NCBI GenBank assembly: GCA_018711785.1
Contig: DVHW01000019.1
Location: 1 to 10,970, forward strand
Source: Candidatus Galloscillospira excrementavium
GTDB lineage: Bacteria > Bacillota > Clostridia > Oscillospirales > Oscillospiraceae
DNA: 10,970 nt
Reading direction: 5' to 3'
Shown here: in pieces, positions 6,418-10,970 of the stretch
Numbering within the stretch: position 1 is the first letter of the stretch
Layout of the letters: each line of letters begins with the position of its first letter
Notes under the pieces: model-generated
Told to the model about the DNA's origin: nothing
The model's database searches: none
Seen by the model: the letters and a program-made list of their open reading frames with translations, nothing else
Program-made: the position numbers and the translations under genes

Positions 6418-7119
6418 ATGGACACCTATCATATTTTAGTGGTGGAGGACGACCCGGACATCAACCGGCTGCTGTGCAAGATCCTCACCGACGGGGGCTA
6501 CGACTGCCGCCCCGCCTTTTCGGGCAGCGAGGCGGTGCTCTGGGCCCAGCAGTACAACTACGACCTGGTCCTGCTGGACCTGATGCTCCCCGGCCTGACG
6601 GGGGAGGAGTTCATCGCCCAGATGCGGCAGAAAAAGACCATGCCCATCATCGTCCTCTCCGCCAAGGCGGGGGTGGCCGACCGGGTGAACGTCCTCAAGC
6701 TGGGAGCGGACGACTTCATCCCCAAGCCCTTTGACAACAGCGAGGTCCTGGCCCGGGTGGAGGCCCAGCTGCGGCGGTACAGGCAGTTCTCCGGCGGCGG
6801 AGGGGAGAAGCAGGTGCTCACCTGCGGCGACCTGGTGCTGGACCGGGAGAGCGTCACCGTCACCGCCGGGGGGAAGCCGGTGGCCCTCACCGCCCGCGAG
6901 TTCGACATCCTCGCCCTCCTCATGTCCCACCCCAAGAAGGTCTTTACCCGGGGGCAGCTCTACGAGCAGGTGTGGGGCGGGGAGTACTTCGGGGACGACA
7001 ACACGGTGAACGTCCACATCTCCAACCTGCGCTCCAAGCTGGCCAAGGTGAGCGGCGGGGAGTACATCAAGACCGTGTGGGGCATCGGCTTCAAGATGAA
7101 CGAGGAGGCCCACGCCTAG
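6418..7119 (+). CDS. OmpR/PhoB-family response regulator
   Basis: A 233-residue DNA-binding response regulator. The receiver domain (1-about 118) has the acidic pair Asp11/Asp12, phospho-acceptor Asp54 in DLVLLDLMLPG, Ser81 in IIVLSAK, and Lys103 in DDFIPKPF, so all phosphotransfer residues are present. The winged-helix effector domain spans about 140-230, with LTAREFDILALLM, VFTRGQLYEQVWG, NTVNVHISNLRSKL and the wing sequence IKTVWGIGFKM. The ATG has an AAAGGA site 10 bases upstream. It is followed by an ABC transporter and, 2.8 kb later, by the only histidine kinase in the window, which is its likely partner. The arrangement suggests that it controls the transporter promoter at about 7150-7210. 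Such regulators often answer cell-envelope peptide antibiotics; that is inference here. Confidence 0.95.
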   Translation: MDTYHILVVEDDPDINRLLCKILTDGGYDCRPAFSGSEAVLWAQQYNYDLVLLDLMLPGLTGEEFIAQMRQKKTMPIIVLSAKAGVADRVNVLKLGADDFIPKPFDNSEVLARVEAQLRRYRQFSGGGGEKQVLTCGDLVLDRESVTVTAGGKPVALTAREFDILALLMSHPKKVFTRGQLYEQVWGGEYFGDDNTVNVHISNLRSKLAKVSGGEYIKTVWGIGFKMNEEAHA

Positions 7120-7151
7120 TCCCCCGCCGCCCGGGGAGGCAAAGTTTAGAG

Positions 7152-7209
7152 TTTCTTCACCTTTCCTTTAGCGGGAATTGTTGACTTGCCGTTATACTGG
7201 CATCACAAT
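7152..7209 (+). promoter_or_regulatory. Promoter and possible regulator site before the ABC transporter
   Basis: Two readings are possible. Either TATACT (7193-7198) is the -10 with no proper -35, which an activator would compensate, or TTGACT (7181-7186) is the -35 with CACAAT (7204-7209) 17 bases on. TTGACT and TATACT cannot pair with each other, being only 6 bases apart. Upstream lie TTCTTCA (7153-7159) and TCCTTTA (7164-7170), an imperfect direct repeat of period 11, as OmpR-type regulators bind. The T-rich stretch stands out in GC-rich surroundings. It starts 33 bases after the response regulator stop, so the transporter can be switched separately from the regulator. Confidence 0.55.
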
Positions 7210-7231
7210 CTCAAAGAAAGGTTGATGCCAC

Positions 7232-8155
7232 ATGGCAGAGAGCGTGCTCGTCACCCGGGACCTGACCAAGCGGTACGGTCAGGCCGCCGCGGTGAACAGC
7301 GTGAATTTGAATGTTGAAAAGGGACAGATCTACGGCCTGGTGGGCCGCAACGGGGCCGGCAAGACCACCATCATCCGCATGATCTCCGGGCAGACGGTGC
7401 CCTCCGGCGGGGAGCTGGAGCTCTTCGGGGCCACAACCCCGGCAGAGCAGAACAAGATGCGCCGCCGCACCGGCGCCATGGTGGAGACCCCCAGCTTCTA
7501 CCCCTACCTGAGCGCCCGGGAGAATTTGGAGTACTACCGCATCCAGCGGGGCATCCCCGGCCGGCACGTGGTGGACGAGGCCCTGGAGTTTGTGGACCTG
7601 GCGAACACGGGGAAGAAGAAGTTCAAGCACTTCTCCCTGGGCATGAAGCAGCGGCTGGGCCTGGCCCTGGCCCTGATGAACCACCCCGACTTCCTCCTGC
7701 TGGACGAGCCCATCAACGGCCTGGACCCGGAGGGCATCGTGGAGTTCCGCAACATCCTGCTGGACTTAAACCGCCAGCGGCAGACCACCATCCTCATCTC
7801 CAGCCACATCCTCACCGAGCTGGCCAACGTGGCCGACCACTACGGCTTTATCGACCGGGGGCGGATGCTGGAGCAGATCTCGGCCAAGGCCCTGGCCGAG
7901 AAGTGCCGGGCCTGCCTGGAGCTGACGGTGGCCGACGCGGCCCGGGCCGCCCAGGCCCTGGAGCAGAGCCTGGACATTTTGGACTACGAGGTCCTGCCCG
8001 GGAACGTCATCCGCCTTTACAGCCACCTGGACGAGCCCGCCCGGGTGACCCGGGCCCTGGTGGAGGCCGGCGTGGCCCTGGAGAGCATCGAGCAGAAGGG
8101 CGCCAACCTGGAGGACTACTTCCTCAAGCTGATCGGGGGTGTGCGCCATGGTTGA
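7232..8155 (+). CDS. ABC transporter ATPase, BcrA/LanF type with E-loop
   Basis: A 307-residue ATP-binding subunit that would power the two permeases that follow. Walker A is GRNGAGKT (38-45, Lys44), the signature is SLGMKQ (135-140), Walker B is FLLLDEP (Asp158, Glu159), the D-loop is NGLDPEG, and the switch is His192 in ISSHIL. The usual Q-loop Gln is Glu85 in GAMVETPSFYPYL. An E-loop at this site is the described hallmark of lantibiotic immunity ATPases (LanF), and BcrA-type resistance ATPases are close relatives. The C-terminal about 90 residues form an accessory domain of low conservation. The ATG at 7232 follows AAAGAAAGG by 10 bases. Its end overlaps the first permease by 8 bases. The likely role is keeping a peptide antibiotic off the membrane; the substrate is unknown. 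Confidence 0.93.
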   Translation: MAESVLVTRDLTKRYGQAAAVNSVNLNVEKGQIYGLVGRNGAGKTTIIRMISGQTVPSGGELELFGATTPAEQNKMRRRTGAMVETPSFYPYLSARENLEYYRIQRGIPGRHVVDEALEFVDLANTGKKKFKHFSLGMKQRLGLALALMNHPDFLLLDEPINGLDPEGIVEFRNILLDLNRQRQTTILISSHILTELANVADHYGFIDRGRMLEQISAKALAEKCRACLELTVADAARAAQALEQSLDILDYEVLPGNVIRLYSHLDEPARVTRALVEAGVALESIEQKGANLEDYFLKLIGGVRHG

Positions 8156-8906
8156 CTACATCCGCGCCGAGTTCTACAAGCTCTTCCACCGGCGGTACTT
8201 CTACCTGGCCCTCCTGTTCCTCTTCGGCTGCGCCGCCCTGCTGGTGGCGGGCTGGGCCTTTACCAACAGCAACGGCAACACCATTGACTTCAACAGCGGC
8301 GGCAGCATGGCCATCCTCCTGCTGTCCGTGGGGCTCTACGCCCCGGTCATCGTGGGCGACCTGGTCTTTTCCGAGCAGTACAAGGCCAATACCATGAAAA
8401 ACGAGGTCTCCTTCGGCCTGCCCCGCTCCCGCATCTACCTGGGCAAGCTGCTGGTCTCGGTGATCGTGGGGGTGGTGGCCGCCGTGGCGGTGCTGGCCTT
8501 CTACGAGCTGCTGTGCTGGCTGTTCCTCCTGCCCAGCGCGCCGGGGGAGGTGGAGCAGGTCCTGAGAATGGTGGGCTACGGCATCCTGGTGGCCCTGCCC
8601 CAGTGGCTGGGTATGCTGGCGGTGAACATGATGCTCAGCTTCCTGCTGCGCTCCACCACCCTGGCGGCCTTCCTCTCCATCGGCGTCATCGTGCTGCCCC
8701 AGACCCTGTTCAAGCTGCTGGGCCTGCTCATCAACGACGTGTTCGCCAAGGCGGCCGAGTGGATGCCCACCGCCATCGTGGAGGCCGTCCAGAGCCACAT
8801 GTTCGACTGGAGCTTCCTGGCGGGCAGCGTCATCGCCGGGGCGGTGTGGTTCGTGGCCGCCACCGCCGTCGGCCTGGCCGTGTTCCAGCGGCGGGAGATC
8901 AGCTGA
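8148..8906 (+). CDS. ABC-2 type permease 1 (BcrB / LanE-LanG like)
   Basis: A 252-residue integral membrane subunit with about six transmembrane segments: about 17-37, 53-73, 100-122, a pair across about 145-190, and 220-245. It starts MVDYIRAEFYKLF, the short amphipathic lead of ABC-2 permeases of the lantibiotic-immunity type. KNEVSFGLPRSRIYLGK (84-100) is shared with permease 2 at 16 of 17 residues. The ATG at 8148, with GGGGGT about 8 bases upstream, is preferred over an in-frame GTG at 8139, which would have no spacing. It overlaps the ATPase gene by 8 bases, a sign of coupling. A strong inverted repeat and repeat copy B separate it from permease 2, although the two should form one heterodimeric channel. 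Confidence 0.9.
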   Translation: MVDYIRAEFYKLFHRRYFYLALLFLFGCAALLVAGWAFTNSNGNTIDFNSGGSMAILLLSVGLYAPVIVGDLVFSEQYKANTMKNEVSFGLPRSRIYLGKLLVSVIVGVVAAVAVLAFYELLCWLFLLPSAPGEVEQVLRMVGYGILVALPQWLGMLAVNMMLSFLLRSTTLAAFLSIGVIVLPQTLFKLLGLLINDVFAKAAEWMPTAIVEAVQSHMFDWSFLAGSVIAGAVWFVAATAVGLAVFQRREIS

Positions 8907-8910
8907 GCCG

Positions 8911-8951
8911 CCCCAGCCGTGCCCCGGAGGACCTCCGGGGCACGGCTGGGG
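8911..8951. terminator. Near-perfect 20-bp inverted repeat after permease 1
   Basis: Arms 8911-8930 and 8932-8951 are exact reverse complements around a single A, so the effective stem is about 18 bp with a tiny loop. It begins 4 bases after the permease 1 stop. No T-run follows, so it is not a textbook terminator, but a stem this strong could slow RNA polymerase or protect the upstream mRNA from 3' exonucleases. It could partly separate the ATPase and permease 1 from permease 2 and the kinase. It sits beside repeat copy B, as other GC hairpins sit beside copies A and C. Confidence 0.6.
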
Positions 8952-8990
8952 ACTGCGGCCACAGTGAATCCAGCTTCCAAAGGTCTCACC

Positions 8991-9166
8991 GAGTTCGCGG
9001 CGCGCACGCCGCGAATAAATTAAAAATCCGTTTTTCGCCGCGACATGTGCGTGGCGAAAAACTCTTCTCGGCGTGCAAGTGTGAGGCTTGTCCGTCTCAC
9101 GCAAGGACAAGACCTTGCGCGAAGCACGCCGCAGCCTACTCGAAAAAGTGTCTTGCACTTTTTCGA
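8991..9166 (+). repeat. Structured intergenic repeat, copy B
   Basis: Same order of helices as copy A: P1 8994-9002/9007-9015; P2 9030-9039/9053-9062 (arms identical to A); P3 GCGTGC 9071-9076 with GCACGC 9124-9129; P4 GTGAG 9081-9085 with CTCAC 9096-9100; P5 CTTGTCC 9087-9093 with GGACAAG 9105-9111; P6 9140-9150/9156-9166. Against copy A, two P5 pairs change on both sides (T-A to C-G, C-G to T-A) and P1 also changes in a paired way. The 5' end is less clear than in A and there is no terminal inverted repeat. It fills the gap between the two permease genes, ending 25 bases before the second start. An in-frame ORF from 9045 through it into permease 2 is not credible as coding sequence. Confidence 0.85.
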
Positions 9167-9191
9167 TGGTGCTGACCGGGAGGTGAGGAAC

Positions 9192-9938
9192 ATGCTCAAC
9201 TACATCAAGGCCGAGCTCTACAAGGCTCTGCACCGGCCCTATCTGTGGGTCCTCCTGGCGGTGATGCTGGCCCTGGAGGAGCTGTTCCTCTGGCTGCTGG
9301 TGAGCGCCAGCTTTGTGGATATGGTGGCGGTGCTCTCTCCCCTGATGACAGCGGGGAACTTTTTGGTCATCCCCCTGTCCCACCTGGTGGTCTCCGGGCC
9401 CTACGGGAGCGGCACGCTGAAAAATGAGCTCTCCTTCGGCCTGCCCCGCAGCCGCATCTATCTGGGCAAGCTGTTCACCGCCATCCTGCTGGGGGTGGCC
9501 CTGTGTGCCGTGCTCATCGCCTTCTACCTGGGAACGGGCTGGCTGCTGGCCGAAGAGAAGGGCGGGGAGACCCTGTTGGAGAACCTGTCCGTCCTGGCCT
9601 ATGTGGTGGCCGGCTCGGTGCCGCTGTGGCTGGGGTCCCTGGGTATCTGCATGGCCCTGTTCTTCCTGCTGCGGAGCGAGACCGGGGCGGTCATCACCCT
9701 GACCCTGGCATTGGCCATCGGAACGCCCCTGCTGGAGATTTTCCAGGGCATCCAGGTGGAGCCCTTCCAGGCGGCCGCCCGCTTCCTGTGGTCCATCCTG
9801 CCGGTGACCCAGTTCGGGCAGTACACCAATGAACTGACCTGGGGCCTGCTGGCCAAGTACTGGGCCATCGGCCTGGGCTGGCTCGCCGGCGCGTCGGCCC
9901 TGGGCGTGGCCGTGTTCCGGCGCAGAGACATCCGGTGA
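9192..9938 (+). CDS. ABC-2 type permease 2 (paralogue of permease 1)
   Basis: A 248-residue membrane subunit starting MLNYIKAELYKALHRPYL, closely matching the start of permease 1. About six transmembrane segments are seen: about 17-38, 44-66, 93-115, 130-150, 155-180 and 215-240. KNELSFGLPRSRIYLGK (77-93) is almost identical to permease 1, and similarity is also visible in the DNA there, so the pair arose by duplication. The ATG at 9192 has GGGAGGTGAGG just upstream, the strongest ribosome-binding site in the operon, which may offset the break caused by repeat copy B. It should form a heteromer with permease 1 and the BcrA/LanF-type ATPase. The kinase follows after 16 bases. Confidence 0.9.
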   Translation: MLNYIKAELYKALHRPYLWVLLAVMLALEELFLWLLVSASFVDMVAVLSPLMTAGNFLVIPLSHLVVSGPYGSGTLKNELSFGLPRSRIYLGKLFTAILLGVALCAVLIAFYLGTGWLLAEEKGGETLLENLSVLAYVVAGSVPLWLGSLGICMALFFLLRSETGAVITLTLALAIGTPLLEIFQGIQVEPFQAAARFLWSILPVTQFGQYTNELTWGLLAKYWAIGLGWLAGASALGVAVFRRRDIR

Positions 9939-9954
9939 GAGAGGGGGGAGAGAC

Positions 9955-10866
9955 ATGGAAGCCATCCTTCTGGCGGCGGTGGTCCTGGCCCTGGTGTGCC
10001 TGGGGCTGGGCCTGCGGGTCTACGCGGTGGAGCGTTCCCTGCGCCGGGCGGCCCGGCAGCTGGAGGAGCAGGCCCGCAGCGGCAGCACGGCCCGGATTTT
10101 GATGGCCGCGCCCAACGCGGCGGCGGAGGACCTGCTGGGACAGGTCAACCGTCTGCTGGAGCTGCGCCAGGCCGACGAGGCCCGCTATCAGGAGCGGGAG
10201 CGGGAGTTGCGGCGGCAGATCGCCAATGTGTCCCACGACCTGCGCACCCCCCTGACCTCCATCCTGGGCTACCTCCAGCTGCTGGAGGGGGACACCCTGA
10301 CGGCCCAGGAGCGGGGGGAGTACCTGACCATCATCGAGGGGCGGGCCCGGGCCCTCCAGAGCCTGATCACCAGCTTTTACGACCTGTCCCGGCTGGAGGG
10401 GGGAGAGTACCCCCTGAAGCGGGAGCAGGTGGACTTATACAGCGTCCTCAGCTCCCTGCTGGCCGCCTTTTACGGCGACCTGGAGCAGGCGGGCTTCGAG
10501 GTGTCGGTGGAGCTCCAGGAGGGCCTGCCGGCGGTGTGGGGGGACAGCGGCGGGGTGCTGCGGGTGTTCACCAACCTGATCCGCAACGCCATGGACCACG
10601 GCAGCGGGCGGCTGGAGATCCGGCTCTACCGGGAGCGGGACAGCGTGGTCAGCTCCTTCACCAATGACGCCGGGGGACTGACCCAGGAGGACGCGGAGCA
10701 CGTGTTCGAGCGGTTTTTCACCTCGAACAAGAACCGGACCGGCCGCAACACCGGCCTGGGGCTGGCCATCGTCAAGGCCCTGGTGGGCCAGATGGGGCAC
10801 CAGGTCTCCGCCTTCCTCCGGGAGGGGCGGTTCACCATTGCCGTGCGCTGGAAGGTGCCGAAGTGA
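9955..10866 (+). CDS. Sensor histidine kinase with one transmembrane anchor
   Basis: A 303-residue membrane histidine kinase, probable partner of the response regulator at 6418. One hydrophobic segment (about 3-20) is followed at once by a helical linker (26-90). There is no room for an external sensor domain, so the signal may come through the membrane or from the transporter. The HisKA motif is NVSHDLRTPLTSILGYL, with phospho-acceptor His94. The N box is NLIRNAMDHG (207-216, Asn211). The G1 region reads NDAGGLTQED, a degenerate form also typical of kinases of this small type. The F box is VFERFFTSN and the G2 box is TGLGLAIVKAL. The ATG at 9955 has GAGGGGGGAGAG upstream. It is last in the operon and complete. 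The sequence after its stop belongs to something else. Confidence 0.93.
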   Translation: MEAILLAAVVLALVCLGLGLRVYAVERSLRRAARQLEEQARSGSTARILMAAPNAAAEDLLGQVNRLLELRQADEARYQERERELRRQIANVSHDLRTPLTSILGYLQLLEGDTLTAQERGEYLTIIEGRARALQSLITSFYDLSRLEGGEYPLKREQVDLYSVLSSLLAAFYGDLEQAGFEVSVELQEGLPAVWGDSGGVLRVFTNLIRNAMDHGSGRLEIRLYRERDSVVSSFTNDAGGLTQEDAEHVFERFFTSNKNRTGRNTGLGLAIVKALVGQMGHQVSAFLREGRFTIAVRWKVPK

Positions 10867-10970
10867 CAGAAGGGCGGAAATTATCTTGAAATGCTGGCTA
10901 AGGCGGACACCTTTGTTTTCGATAAGACCGGAACTCTGACGGAAGGCGTGTTTGAAGTGCTTGAAGTCTA
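10867..10970 (+). pseudogene. Fragment of a P-type metal ATPase (ZntA/CadA type), no start
   Basis: From the base after the kinase stop, and in the kinase frame, the sequence reads [18 protein letters not shown], then [21 protein letters not shown], followed by the DKTGTLT phosphorylation motif with its catalytic Asp, is typical of P1B zinc/cadmium/lead exporters. That motif lies deep inside such proteins (roughly 300 or more residues in), so the N-terminal part and start are missing. G+C is 49 of 104 bases, and only 18 of 34 codons end in G or C, against nearly all in the kinase. The fragment runs off the right edge. It is either a 5'-truncated remnant joined by recombination or a false join of two genomes in the assembly. 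I cannot decide between these from the sequence. Confidence 0.75.

Noticed and set aside
7181..7198. TTGACT and TATACT as one promoter
   Set aside because: They are separated by only 6 bases, so they cannot be the -35 and -10 of the same sigma-A promoter.
1179..9166. CRISPR array or tRNA-like explanation for the repeats
   Set aside because: The copies are kilobases apart, about 180-330 bases long, in both orientations and without regular spacers. No tRNA or rRNA motif was seen in the window.
9045..9191. Extended N-terminus for permease 2
   Set aside because: The extra 49 residues are repeat copy B read in frame. The real start at 9192 matches the start of permease 1 and has a strong ribosome-binding site.
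8124..9965. 613-codon open frame on the minus strand over both permeases
   Set aside because: It runs through two real genes and repeat copy B, has biased composition and no recognisable domain. The plus-strand genes have ribosome-binding sites and conserved motifs.

Overview
The window is a G+C-rich stretch of a Firmicutes (Clostridia) chromosome. Its third codon positions are almost all G or C, yet the genes are low-GC-Gram-positive in kind: PcrA-type helicase, Mini-ribonuclease III, RqcH, a bacitracin/lantibiotic-type ABC transporter with its own two-component system. A high-GC Oscillospiraceae-like gut anaerobe (Flavonifractor/Pseudoflavonifractor type) is the best guess. This rests on composition and gene content only.

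Layout. 1-1113 (minus): N-terminal half of a UvrD/PcrA helicase that runs off the left edge. 1529-2608 (plus): DmpA-type P1 aminopeptidase. 2955-3590 (minus): Fe/Mn superoxide dismutase, with residues of the Mn type. 3710-5839 (plus): Mini-RNase III and the ribosome-rescue factor RqcH, joined by TGAATG. 5962-6381 (plus): small SnoaL-like protein. 6418-10866 (plus): OmpR-type response regulator, BcrA/LanF-type ATPase, two paralogous ABC-2 permeases and a histidine kinase. 10867-10970: an internal P-type metal ATPase fragment of clearly different base composition, starting exactly at the kinase stop codon.

The regulator, ATPase, permeases and kinase look like one self-regulated peptide-antibiotic resistance or immunity module. 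The kinase has almost no external sensor, the ATPase has Glu in place of the Q-loop Gln (the E-loop of LanF proteins), and a promoter region with a possible direct-repeat operator lies between regulator and ATPase genes.

The most unusual content is between the genes. Three copies of one structured repeat lie at 1179-1373 (copy A, plus), 2578-2908 (copy C, minus) and 8991-9166 (copy B, plus). They share near-identical sequence blocks, and several hairpin arms differ between copies by paired, compensating changes. Copies A and B can form an H-type pseudoknot. Copy C is enlarged by extra hairpins and supplies the last codons and the stop of the aminopeptidase gene. Copy B separates the two permease genes. 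I do not recognise this family. It behaves like a mobile, structure-conserved non-coding element, and I regard it as the candidate undescribed system here.
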